NCBI RefSeq assembly: GCF_038051995.1
Contig: NZ_CP150290.1
Location: 5,136,001-5,200,000 of the forward strand
Reading direction: 5' to 3'
Length of the DNA: 64,000 bases
From: Paenibacillus sp. FSL H8-0537
GTDB taxonomy: Bacteria > Bacillota > Bacilli > Paenibacillales > Paenibacillaceae
The position numbers and the translations under genes are program-made. Of the stretch, positions 26,464-36,310 are shown piece by piece. The first letter of the stretch is position 1, and each line of letters begins with the position of its first letter. The notes beneath the pieces were generated by a model. The model did not search any database and was not told where the DNA came from. It saw only the letters and a list, made by a program, of their open reading frames with translations.

Positions 26464-27471
26464 GTGTTACCTATTCACTTAGGAGAAAATAATGATAGGT
26501 TCGCTGGGCTGCATGCCTTTATTAAGCATGGCGGATTCCTCGAAATACAAGAAAACGCACATTTCACCTTTCACGAGCTGTTAACGGCCTGCCAGGCTAG
26601 TGTTAAAAGTGAGCAAGGTACGGTATTGGAATTTGAATTTCACCACTACGACTTATCCTTAATCTATGTTCATGGCCAATATTATGGCTCGCTTATCGAT
26701 TTTAAAAAATCGGCCCGAGTCAAGAACTTTCATAAAATTGCAAAACAGTGTGACATCCATTTTTGGCATGATTTCGAGCATTATGCGGCCCAGCATCATT
26801 TGACTATCCGCTCATGCACACAAACCAAAAACAGCAGGAAAGCCATACTCGACAACGGCTTGCGGCTAACTTTCCATTATTCCAAAACCTATGACGATTT
26901 CCTTATAAGCGAAATAACAAGCCGATTCAGGAACAAACGAATCATCAATGCTGTACTCTCAGCCCCCTCTTACATGGAGATGGAGCGTATGGATTTTACG
27001 ATCCTCCATTATTTGAGGCAGCAAGGTTTCTTCCATTTACCGGCCCATAAAAACAGTAATTTCAATGATTTGTTGCTGAAATGCAGCAGCAAGGAAAGCC
27101 ATAGCGCTATAACCGGCACCATCTTGGGCTTTGAATTTAAAAACTGGCTTTTGGAAATTTTTTATGATGATAATCAGGAGCTTATCGGGGAAAATCTTAA
27201 ATTCATAAACCGCAGCTCCCACAGCAGCAAAGAAGAAATCATAAAGAATTGCGAGATTCATTTTTGGGAAAGCTTTAAGCTTTACGCACAGCAAAATGAT
27301 CTGCAGATCACCGAAATTTGCAAGGACCACGATACGATCATTGCTTTTCTGAATACGGGGGCTAATTTACATTTTCAGTATCGGGAGGAATTTGGCGACT
27401 ACTTGATTAGTGTGCTCGAGGGGGATGGGACCTCATTCAGAGAATCCTATAGACGTATTTATAACCACTAG
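26464..27471 (+). CDS. Unknown protein with two tandem copies of one domain
   Basis: A 335-residue soluble protein I do not recognise. It consists of two diverged copies of a domain of about 140 residues. Copy 1 has CDIHFWHDFEHYAAQHHLTI and FHYSKTYDDFLISEI; copy 2 has CEIHFWESFKLYAQQNDLQI and FQYREEFGDYLISVL. Both start with a GGF/QGF turn and an alternating hydrophobic pattern. The start is uncertain: GTG at 26464 is the first in-frame start after a stop, but its ribosome site is poor, while a good AGGAG plus ATG at 26492 lies in another frame and opens only a 30-codon frame. A TATAAT lies at 26427-26432. A DUF1801 gene follows 24 bases later and may be co-transcribed. Confidence 0.75.
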   Translation: MLPIHLGENNDRFAGLHAFIKHGGFLEIQENAHFTFHELLTACQASVKSEQGTVLEFEFHHYDLSLIYVHGQYYGSLIDFKKSARVKNFHKIAKQCDIHFWHDFEHYAAQHHLTIRSCTQTKNSRKAILDNGLRLTFHYSKTYDDFLISEITSRFRNKRIINAVLSAPSYMEMERMDFTILHYLRQQGFFHLPAHKNSNFNDLLLKCSSKESHSAITGTILGFEFKNWLLEIFYDDNQELIGENLKFINRSSHSSKEEIIKNCEIHFWESFKLYAQQNDLQITEICKDHDTIIAFLNTGANLHFQYREEFGDYLISVLEGDGTSFRESYRRIYNH

Positions 27472-27495
27472 ATTAGTGATTGGAGGCATTTCAAC

Positions 27496-27918
27496 ATGTA
27501 TGAGCTGAAAACGAAGGAAACCGAAAACAGCGTCATCGCATTTATTGAAGAGGTCGAAAATATGAAGAAACGGGAAGACGCTTATAAGCTGCTCGACCTC
27601 TTTACAGAAACAACGGGGCTTCCCGCAAAAATGTGGGGGCCGAGCATTATCGGCTTCGGATCGTATCACTACAAATATGAATCGGGACATGCCGGGGAGG
27701 CACCTCTAGTTGGCTTTTCGCCAAGAAAAGCCAAGATCAGCCTGTATTTTGCCACAGGCGACACGCAGCGAGAGGTGCTGCTGCAGCAGCTCGGAAAGCA
27801 TACAGCCGGCAAGGCATGCGTCTACATCAATAAGATCGCCGACATTGATACAGAAGTCTTAAAGGCGCTAATTCACCAGTCTGTCCAGTTTCTTAAGGAG
27901 ACTTATCCAAATTCCTAA
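27496..27918 (+). CDS. DUF1801 domain protein
   Basis: A 140-residue protein of the DUF1801 (YdhG-like) family. Characteristic segments are MWGPSIIGFGSYHYKYESG, PLVGFSPRKAKISLYF and GKACVYINKIADIDTEVLK. Members have been linked to iron handling in some bacteria, but the biochemical role is not settled. The N-terminal 50 residues are helical and charged. Start ATG 27496 with GGAGG ten bases upstream. Confidence 0.85.
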   Translation: MYELKTKETENSVIAFIEEVENMKKREDAYKLLDLFTETTGLPAKMWGPSIIGFGSYHYKYESGHAGEAPLVGFSPRKAKISLYFATGDTQREVLLQQLGKHTAGKACVYINKIADIDTEVLKALIHQSVQFLKETYPNS

Positions 27919-27934
27919 ACATACAGGACTCCCC

Positions 27935-28234
27935 TTACCAAGTACGGGTTTTGTTGATTTCCATCTTTTTCGCAAAAGCCTGCTCCAAGTCAATATCCAG
28001 CTTATTGGCAAGGTCGCAAATATTCCACACGATATCGTACATTTCCAGGCCTAGACGATCTTTGATTTCTTCCTTTTTCTCATGGTCGGGGTGGTACGAA
28101 AGATGCAGCAGCTCCTTCACCGTCTCCCCAACCTCCGTAACTAGATAAAGCGCCCTTTGCTCGAGCGTTGACTCGTCAAACCCGTGAGCAGTGCTGAATT
28201 CCTTCACATGCTTTTGCATTTCTGATAATTGCAT
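27935..28234 (-). CDS. MazG-like nucleotide pyrophosphohydrolase
   Basis: A 99-residue all-helical protein of the MazG/dUTPase-like superfamily, which cleaves NTPs or modified nucleotides to monophosphates. The metal site is seen as LVTEVGETVKELLH (ExxExxK-like) and a later LGLEMYDIVWNICDLANKLD (ExxD). One domain only, which is the short form found across Firmicutes. ATG at 28234 behind AAAGGCAGG. Confidence 0.85.
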   Translation of the reverse strand: MQLSEMQKHVKEFSTAHGFDESTLEQRALYLVTEVGETVKELLHLSYHPDHEKKEEIKDRLGLEMYDIVWNICDLANKLDIDLEQAFAKKMEINKTRTW

Positions 28235-28261
28235 AACTGTACCTGCCTTTGTAGTCTGAGA

Positions 28262-28858
28262 TTATTTATTAATCGGGAAGCCGTTGATTTCCAGATGGGC
28301 CTTGAACAAATCTTGAACGGATGGCAGCTGTTCCTTGGAAGGCCACTGCTCATGCGTCCATAAGCCGGCCTGCTTGAACGCCCGTGGGCAGTGGATAAAG
28401 CATTCCTCGACTTCAACGACAACGGCAAGGCCGCTCGTCTTGCCCTTCCACTCCATGCTGCTGATAAACGCAACATTCCGGGTAAGGCTCGCGCGCCCAT
28501 TCACACGCAGCACTTCCTCCAGCCCTGGTATAATAAAAATCATTCCGATTTGCGGGTTTTCAATCACATTCAGCAACGAGTCAATTCTTCTATTGCCCGG
28601 ACGATCCGGAAATGCAATTTGCTTCTCATTCAGCACCTTAACAAAACCAGCCTCATCTCCGCGTGGTGAAACATCGCCTACCCCAGACGCATTCGAGGTC
28701 GCCAGAAAAAAGAGCGGCGACATCGCCAAATAATGGGCCGCATGCGAATCAATAATGGAAATCGTTTTTTTCACGACGGCTTCAGAAGGCTCTGTCATCA
28801 TGCTTTTCAGCTCTTCCGCGCTCGTCACTCTATCTTCCTGCCATAATAAATTTGTCAT
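28262..28858 (-). CDS. PPOX-type FMN flavoprotein (pyridoxamine oxidase-like)
   Basis: A 198-residue split-barrel flavoprotein. FFLATSNASGVGDVSPRGDEAGFVKV, IAFPDRPGNRRIDSLLNV and NPQIGMIFIIPGLEEVLRVNGRA give the FMN-binding pattern of the MSMEG_1061/DR2398 subgroup, rather than true PdxH. HCPRAFKQAGLW near the end is also typical of that group. Reaction unknown. ATG at 28858 behind AAGGAGG. Confidence 0.87.
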   Translation of the reverse strand: MTNLLWQEDRVTSAEELKSMMTEPSEAVVKKTISIIDSHAAHYLAMSPLFFLATSNASGVGDVSPRGDEAGFVKVLNEKQIAFPDRPGNRRIDSLLNVIENPQIGMIFIIPGLEEVLRVNGRASLTRNVAFISSMEWKGKTSGLAVVVEVEECFIHCPRAFKQAGLWTHEQWPSKEQLPSVQDLFKAHLEINGFPINK

Positions 28859-28931
28859 TTGGGTGTGCCTCCTTGTATTAGAATTCCTTTATTATATAAG
28901 CTGAGTATTCCTATCACGCTGCGATTACAGC

Positions 28932-29630
28932 TTATTCAGCTTCCTTATTCGCTGCTCGGCCCGTCAGTCGCTCCGCTGTATCCGTCTCTAGTCCGGCCAA
29001 ACGTTTCACGAAAGTCGCTCTCCAACTGCTGGACAACTCCGGCGCCGCAAGCAGCCGCTCCATGGCCTCCCGATTCGTTTTTTCCACATGCATAATTTGA
29101 TTGGCGTAAGAAATCGACAACGCTGCCGGATGCTTGCTCATGCAAATCAGCGAGTCCGAAGGCGCAACGACACCTTCCTGCAGCACGCGAAAATAAAATC
29201 CGGTATAGCCGGTCTGCTGCACCTGCAGCGGAAGCTCTGGCAAGCCGTATTTGACCGACAGCTTGAAGCAGGACTGGCGTGGCTGGCTTACCTGCACAAT
29301 TGCCGTCCCAAGCTGGAACGTATCGCCAATATGAATATTCTCCTCAACGATGCCCTGAGTCGTGAGATTTTCGCCAAAGGCGCCGAAGCCCATCCTCAGC
29401 CCCTGCGTCTCCCAATAAGCATAATGCTCAAAAGGATATACGCACACCGCCTTATCTTCCCCGCCATGATGGACCAGGTCCGCCTGACCGTCCCCTTCGA
29501 AGCAGACAGCTGTCAGCTTGATTGCCTCCTGCACAGGTTGCTTATGAATGCCTGTTAGAATCTCTTTCTTCAAATAGGGTACCTGCTGCGGCATCCCAAT
29601 GTTGATCGATTTAATTGAACCCGCCACCAC
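28932..29630 (-). CDS. MOSC domain protein, YiiM-like
   Basis: A 232-residue MOSC protein (molybdenum cofactor sulfurase C-terminal domain). Seen are FEGDGQADLVHHGGEDKAV, FGENLTTQGI, IGDTFQLGTAIVQVSQPRQ and the conserved cysteine in SCFKLS, followed by GFYFRVLQEGVV. YiiM-like members reduce N-hydroxylated compounds using molybdenum. The start is placed at GTG 29630, with AGGAGGG eight bases upstream; the longer in-frame ATG at 29687 has no ribosome site. Confidence 0.88.
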   Translation of the reverse strand: MVAGSIKSINIGMPQQVPYLKKEILTGIHKQPVQEAIKLTAVCFEGDGQADLVHHGGEDKAVCVYPFEHYAYWETQGLRMGFGAFGENLTTQGIVEENIHIGDTFQLGTAIVQVSQPRQSCFKLSVKYGLPELPLQVQQTGYTGFYFRVLQEGVVAPSDSLICMSKHPAALSISYANQIMHVEKTNREAMERLLAAPELSSSWRATFVKRLAGLETDTAERLTGRAANKEAE

Positions 29631-29801
29631 TATGCTTCCCTCCTGTTTACTGATCAGACGCCGATGCCCGGACCAGCAACGCGGCATAGCCGAGCATCAG
29701 CATCCATATCTATCGCTTTAATCCTATAAAAGATATAATCCATTCCTTTCATTATGGACGGTTCAGCACATAATTTCCAGTTAAATTGGCAAACCGCCTC
29801 G

Positions 29802-30713
29802 CTACATAATCTGCTCGCCGAAAACAGAACCGATCAGCTCAACGGCTGTATGGGCCGTTCTGTTGCGATTATCTAGCACCGGATTCACCTCAACAAACTC
29901 CGCGGATACTAGCCGTTTGGATTCGGCCAGCATCTCCATCGCGAGATGGCTTTCCCGATAACTCACCCCGCCGATTACAGGCGTTCCGACACCAGGGGCA
30001 TCGTTTGGATCAAGGCCGTCCAAATCAAAGCTCAAATGAACGCCGTCTGCCGCCGCAAGTCGGCCAAGCGCTTCCTCCATCACCTGGTCCATGCCTCGCC
30101 GATCAATATCCTGCATCGTATAGACACGAACGCCAAGCTCGCGCAGCAAAGCCTTCTCACCCGGATCAATCGAGCGCGCTCCGATAATGACGACATCCTC
30201 CGGCCGGATCGGATCGCGTCTGCCGCCTCCTACTCCAAGCAAGCGACGGCTGCCATAGCCTAAACTAACCGCCAGCGACATCCCGTGAATATTGCCCGAC
30301 GGCGTTGTATCCGCTGTATTGGCATCACAGTGGGCGTCGAACCATAATACGCCCAGGCGCGGGACATGGCGCTGCACCCCTTTTATCGTGCCAATGGCAA
30401 TGCTGTGGTCGCCGCCCAAAACAAGCGGAAAACGCCCTTTCCCCAGCTCCTCCGCTGTTTTATCCGCCAGCTTGCTATTGACCCTTACGAGCTCATCTAC
30501 GTATTTCAGCTTCTCGCCCGGCTCAGGACGGGATGCTGGGCGGCGCACAGCCAGATCGCCCAAATCATGCACGATATAGCCGAGCTGCTCCAGCTTCTGT
30601 TCAATACCCGCACAGCGAATCGCACTTGGGCCCATATCGACGCCGCGGCGGTCTGCACCCAGATCAATCGGGACGCCGATAATTGAAATATCCGTTTGGC
30701 TAACAGGCAGCAT
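29802..30713 (-). CDS. rocF: Arginase
   Basis: Mn2+ enzyme hydrolysing arginine to ornithine and urea. The 303-residue length fits. The metal motifs are GGDHSIAIGT, WFDAHCDAN and SFDLDGLDPNDAPG, followed by GVSYRESHLAME and the conserved glutamate in VSAEFVEVNPVLD. ATG 30713 with AAAGGAGG in front. It is last in the proline dehydrogenase-rocD-pruA-rocF run and feeds ornithine to RocD. Confidence 0.97.
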   Translation of the reverse strand: MLPVSQTDISIIGVPIDLGADRRGVDMGPSAIRCAGIEQKLEQLGYIVHDLGDLAVRRPASRPEPGEKLKYVDELVRVNSKLADKTAEELGKGRFPLVLGGDHSIAIGTIKGVQRHVPRLGVLWFDAHCDANTADTTPSGNIHGMSLAVSLGYGSRRLLGVGGGRRDPIRPEDVVIIGARSIDPGEKALLRELGVRVYTMQDIDRRGMDQVMEEALGRLAAADGVHLSFDLDGLDPNDAPGVGTPVIGGVSYRESHLAMEMLAESKRLVSAEFVEVNPVLDNRNRTAHTAVELIGSVFGEQIM

Positions 30714-30763
30714 AAGCCATCCTCCTTTACCTGCTGGACTTGCTTCGCATACGCTTCAGCTTT

Positions 30764-32314
<1,551 letters not shown>

Positions 32315-32377
32315 AGGAAAGCTCCACCCTTCTATTAGTCAAATGAATGAAACAGAACGGAATGAAACGGGATGATT

Positions 32378-33574
32378 TTATAGAGCTTGAAAAACACCAG
32401 CAATTCGCTCGGCCGCCCATGCAAGCTCGTCTTCAGAAATGATAAGCGGCGGCGCGAGCCGAATTACTTTTTCATGCGTCTCCTTGCATAGCAAGCCCGC
32501 TTCCTTGAGCTTCTCACAGTATGGACGCGCCGCTCCTCTCAGCTCGATCGCAATAAACAGCCCCCTGCCGCGCACCTCCACGATATCTGGATGCTTGATC
32601 AAGCTCAGCTTGCTGAGCAGCTCCTCGCCCAGCGTTAGCGATCTGTCCGCTAGGCGCTCGTCCTCGGTTACACGGAGCGATGCGACAGCTACGGCGCTCG
32701 CCAGCGGATTGCCGCCAAACGTCGAGCCATGCGAGCCCGGCTCAAACACTCCCAGGACGCTGCTGTCCGCCGCCACCGCTGACACAGGCAGCACGCCGCC
32801 GCCAAGCGCTTTGCCCAAAATGTAAACATCTGGCGTGACCTCTTCCCAATCACAGGCGAAGCGCTTGCCCGTGCGGCCAAAGCCTGTCTGTATCTCATCG
32901 GCCATCAGCAGCACCTGATGCTGCTTGCACAAAGCGGCAGCCTGACGCAAATATCCGTCTGGCGGGATGACGATGCCCGCCTCCCCTTGAATCGGCTCGA
33001 CGAGAAAGGCGGCCGTATTCGGAGATATCGCCGCTTCCAGTGCCGCAATATCTCCATAGGGAATGAGGGTGAAGCCCGGCGTAAACGGGCCAAAATCTTC
33101 CCGATACGAGGGCTCGGAGGAGAAAGACGTAACGGTCAGCGTCCGACCGTGAAAATTGCCGGCGCACACAATAATATCCGCTTGGCCCGCCGGAATGCCT
33201 TTTACCCGGTAGCCGTATCTGCGGGCTGCCTTCACCGCCGTCTCTACCGCTTCTACTCCTGTATTCATCGGAAGCAGCATATTTTTGCCCGTCAATTCCG
33301 TCAGCAGCGCAAGCAATTCCCCAAGCGGCTCATTATAAAAAGCTCGCGACGTCAGCGTGACCAGATCTGCTTGCTTCTTCAAAGCTTCAATAATGCGCGG
33401 ATGCCGATGCCCTTGATTAAGTGCCGAATACCCGCTAAGCATATCCATGTAACGCTTTCCATGCGGGTCCTCGACCCACACGCCCTCCGCCTTGGTGATT
33501 ACAATCGGCAGCGGGTGATAATTATGCGCGCCAAGCCGCTCGGTCTGCTCAATCGTATTGGCCTTCTCCTTCAT
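32378..33574 (-). CDS. rocD: Ornithine aminotransferase
   Basis: PLP enzyme that moves the delta-amino group of ornithine to 2-oxoglutarate, giving glutamate semialdehyde. The 398-residue length matches RocD. Class III motifs are [55 protein letters not shown] and the PLP lysine in [16 protein letters not shown]. The start is placed at ATG 33574, behind GAGGG; an in-frame ATG at 33703 would add 43 unrelated residues overlapping the upstream gene. Confidence 0.96.
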   Translation of the reverse strand: MKEKANTIEQTERLGAHNYHPLPIVITKAEGVWVEDPHGKRYMDMLSGYSALNQGHRHPRIIEALKKQADLVTLTSRAFYNEPLGELLALLTELTGKNMLLPMNTGVEAVETAVKAARRYGYRVKGIPAGQADIIVCAGNFHGRTLTVTSFSSEPSYREDFGPFTPGFTLIPYGDIAALEAAISPNTAAFLVEPIQGEAGIVIPPDGYLRQAAALCKQHQVLLMADEIQTGFGRTGKRFACDWEEVTPDVYILGKALGGGVLPVSAVAADSSVLGVFEPGSHGSTFGGNPLASAVAVASLRVTEDERLADRSLTLGEELLSKLSLIKHPDIVEVRGRGLFIAIELRGAARPYCEKLKEAGLLCKETHEKVIRLAPPLIISEDELAWAAERIAGVFQAL

Positions 33575-33621
33575 CCTCATCCCTCTTTCCAGCCTGAAGG
33601 CTATTTCTGTTTCAGCCCAGC

Positions 33622-34539
33622 TTATCGTTTGAACATGGATTTGAGCACAAAAGAGACATTTTCCGGCCGTTCGGCCAGCCGCCGCATAAAATAGCCGTAC
33701 CAATCTGTTCCGTACGGCACATAGGTACGCACCTTGTAGCCCTCCTCCGCGAGCTGCTGCTGGAGTGCCGTGCGAATGCCATACAGCATTTGAAATTCAA
33801 ATCGCTCCACCTTGATCGCCTGCTCCTTGACGTAGCCCTTCACCCATCCAATAATCGCATCATCATGGGTTGCAACAGCGGCATAATGTCCGTTGTCCAG
33901 CTGCTTTTTAATGATATGGATAAAATGGCGATCCACATCCGCTTTGTCAGGGAAGGCGACCTCCGGCGGCTCCTTGTAGGCTCCTTTTACCAAGCGGTAG
34001 TTTGGCTTCAGCACGCGCAGCCGCTCCATGTCCGCTTCGGTTTTGAATAAATAAGCCTGCAAGGCAATGCCGATATGATGGCCGAACTCAGCGCGCAGCT
34101 GCTCATACATTTGGATCGACGGCTCATTGCGGGCATAATCCTCCATATCGATGCGCACAAAGCTGTTCAAGCGCTTCGCCTCCGACACGATCATTCGCAT
34201 ATGGCTGAGGCATAGCGGATAGGAAATATCCAGCCCCAGCTGCGTCAGCTTCACCGATACGTTGGCGGAAGCACCCGCGCTGGCAATGGCTTGCAGCCCT
34301 CTCACAACCTCCTCGGCGGCTTCCTTCGCCTCCGGCTCGCTTCGGGTAAATTCGCCCAAATGATCGAGCGTAACGAGAAGTCCGCTTTCGTTAAGCGCCG
34401 CTACCTTGTTCATTGCAGCTGCAAGCGTCTCACCCGCTACAAAACGTTCCGCCCCAAGGCGAAGCCCAAAGCGCAACGCCATCCGATTAGCTATACGGTT
34501 TTTGGACAAATAGAGCAGCATATCACGCATGACCGCCAT
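33622..34539 (-). CDS. putB: Proline dehydrogenase
   Basis: FAD-linked oxidation of proline to P5C, normally at the membrane through quinones. 305 residues, the monofunctional Bacillus type. [51 protein letters not shown] and the signature [17 protein letters not shown] give the barrel and substrate arginine sites. ATG 34539 behind AAGGAGGG. It heads the four-gene degradation operon. B. subtilis has two such enzymes (PutB, FadM) and the symbol is by context. Confidence 0.93.
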   Translation of the reverse strand: MAVMRDMLLYLSKNRIANRMALRFGLRLGAERFVAGETLAAAMNKVAALNESGLLVTLDHLGEFTRSEPEAKEAAEEVVRGLQAIASAGASANVSVKLTQLGLDISYPLCLSHMRMIVSEAKRLNSFVRIDMEDYARNEPSIQMYEQLRAEFGHHIGIALQAYLFKTEADMERLRVLKPNYRLVKGAYKEPPEVAFPDKADVDRHFIHIIKKQLDNGHYAAVATHDDAIIGWVKGYVKEQAIKVERFEFQMLYGIRTALQQQLAEEGYKVRTYVPYGTDWYGYFMRRLAERPENVSFVLKSMFKR

Positions 34540-34829
34540 GCGATTCCCTCCTTCTAGGCAATGTCCTGCCGCTTCTTTCTTGAATGGCAGCAGGCTCCGA
34601 CTGTGGCATAGCCGAAATGTGCTTATGAAATAAGATATGAATGCAGACAGGCACTAAATCCATCCTCACAGCAAAAGCTTGATGAATATTGGGGCGCTTC
34701 GTCCACTTATGGGCATCCAGCCCAATCGCTTATGAGGAGGGACAACGAGAGGTAGCCTTGATTCGCTTCTGCTGCCAGAGATAGAGTATAGTAGGAGTGG
34801 TTAAAAATATATTACTGGAGGCTACACTC

Positions 34830-35231
34830 ATGTCACAGGAGATTTGGATTAACCTGCCGGTCAAAGATGTTGAGAGGTCAACTGCCTTTTTCAATGAGAT
34901 TGGATTCCATGCGGCGAGCGTTGGTACCGAGAGAGCCAAGCTTGCCATAGGCCAAACAACGATTTTGCTATTCCCGGATGCGGTGTTTGAGAAATTTACA
35001 GGTTCAAAAAAAGCAGATACTTCCCATAGCGCAGAAGTCATATTTTCTATTAGTGCTGCAAGCAGAGAAGAAGTGGATGCTTTTATTCAAAAAGTGGAGC
35101 TTGCTGGAGGAAGCATCTTTAGCAAGCCGAGTGAAAATGACGGCTGGATGTACGGCGCAGCCTTTGCCGACCTGGACGGTCACCGCTGGAACCTGCTGTA
35201 TATGGATGAGAGCAAAATGCCGAAAAGCTAA
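34830..35231 (+). CDS. VOC superfamily protein (glyoxalase/bleomycin-resistance fold)
   Basis: A 133-residue single VOC unit. It starts MSQEIWINLPVKDVERSTAF, contains GGSIFSKPSENDGWMYGAAF and ends DLDGHRWNLLYMDESK. These are signs of the metal-binding beta-alpha-beta-beta-beta fold; the C-terminal FADLDGHRWNLLY motif is typical. Substrate unknown. The start is ATG 34830 after GGAGG; an earlier in-frame start at 34797 is less likely. Alone, with a strong terminator. Confidence 0.85.
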   Translation: MSQEIWINLPVKDVERSTAFFNEIGFHAASVGTERAKLAIGQTTILLFPDAVFEKFTGSKKADTSHSAEVIFSISAASREEVDAFIQKVELAGGSIFSKPSENDGWMYGAAFADLDGHRWNLLYMDESKMPKS

Positions 35232-35236
35232 TCGAG

Positions 35237-35274
35237 AAACGCCGGTCACCCGCTTAAGGTCACCGGCGTTTTTT
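35237..35274 (+). terminator. Intrinsic terminator of the VOC gene
   Basis: AAACGCCGGTCACC pairs with GGTCACCGGCGTTT (one mismatch), then TTTT. Confidence 0.9.
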
Positions 35275-35427
35275 GCGCCCTGTATAGACCGGCTTCCAAT
35301 CGCTGCGCCGAGTCTACACTTTATTTTTCAGTTTAATCCTTCATTTACTTTACTTTTGACAATTGGAAAAAGAGGGCCAGGAAACCGGCGATCAAACGCC
35401 TCCCCCTAAAATAACGAACCAGCGGAC

Positions 35428-36162
35428 TTAACCGCCAATCGTTGTCGTAATTTCATGAGCAGCCTGTATAACCTGCTTGCTGAGAAAATCCAGACGCTCC
35501 TCTGTCAGCTGGGATGCCGTGACGCCAACCCCAAGTGCTCCTACTACCTTTCGCCCAAAGCCGATAATCGGGGCAGCAATCGCCGCCGTGCCTTCCGTAA
35601 GCTCGCCGTAGCTGACCGCATATCCCGCCTTCTTAATACCGGGCAAAGTCAATAGCAGCTGCTTGCGCTTCTCTGGGTCATCCATCAGCCGAATCAAGAT
35701 CGCTTCCGCCTCAGCCAGCTTCATATTGGCCAACATCACTTTGTTCGTTGCGCCGATATGCATCGCAATCCGCTCTCCCAAGCTTTCTACAACCCGGAGC
35801 TTCACCTTACTGTCTACTTTATCGACCACTATTGAAAACATGCCATAGGGGATGCTTAGGAAAACCGCTTCTTTCAATTCATCCGCCAGACGTTCCATGA
35901 TCGGCCGTGCGGCCGTGCGCAAATCAAGCTGCTCCAGCTGCTGCAAGCCCACCTCCATCCACTTAGGCCCCAGCCGATAGCGCTTCGTCTCGGGAAGCTG
36001 GACAATCAGCTCATGCTTCACCAGCGTACTAATTAGTCTGTGCGTCGTACTTAGCGGCAAGTCCACCCGTTCCGAAATATCAGATATCGCCCACCCAGTG
36101 CGGCTGTGATCAGACATGAGAAGCTGAATAATTTGCATCGCGCGATCAATAGATTGAACCAA
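35428..36162 (-). CDS. IclR-family transcriptional regulator
   Basis: A 244-residue repressor or activator. The N-terminal winged helix reads SIDRAMQIIQLLM through ISERVDLPLSTTHRLISTLV; the C-terminal effector domain has RIAMHIGATNKVMLANM and IAAPIIGFGRKVVGALGV, the IclR ligand pocket pattern. The start is a TTG at 36162 with GAGGG six bases away. Effector and targets unknown. It could act on the nearby proline/arginine genes, but nothing in the sequence shows that. Confidence 0.92.
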   Translation of the reverse strand: MVQSIDRAMQIIQLLMSDHSRTGWAISDISERVDLPLSTTHRLISTLVKHELIVQLPETKRYRLGPKWMEVGLQQLEQLDLRTAARPIMERLADELKEAVFLSIPYGMFSIVVDKVDSKVKLRVVESLGERIAMHIGATNKVMLANMKLAEAEAILIRLMDDPEKRKQLLLTLPGIKKAGYAVSYGELTEGTAAIAAPIIGFGRKVVGALGVGVTASQLTEERLDFLSKQVIQAAHEITTTIGG

Positions 36163-36263
36163 TCGTATCCCTCATTTAACAGTCTGATTGCTTTTCCGTC
36201 AAAAACCTGACATGAAATCATCGCTTTACGATTAATATAGGTGGCAACATTTTGTTTGTCAAT

Positions 36264-36310
36264 AAAAAAATGCAGTCCACGTCACTTTAAGTGACATGAA
36301 CTGCATTTTT
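36264..36310 (-). terminator. Intrinsic terminator of the B12-binding radical SAM gene
   Basis: A 22-bp stem with two mismatches (AAAAATGCAGT paired with ACTGCATTTTT at the base) and a T tract; the stem touches the stop codon at 36309-36311. Confidence 0.9.

Noticed and set aside
32918..33694. 258-codon plus-strand open frame opposite rocD
   Set aside because: Antisense shadow of rocD.
34622..34634. Short palindrome CTTAT-GAA-ATAAG upstream of the proline dehydrogenase as an operator
   Set aside because: Only five pairs in AT-rich DNA; expected by chance.
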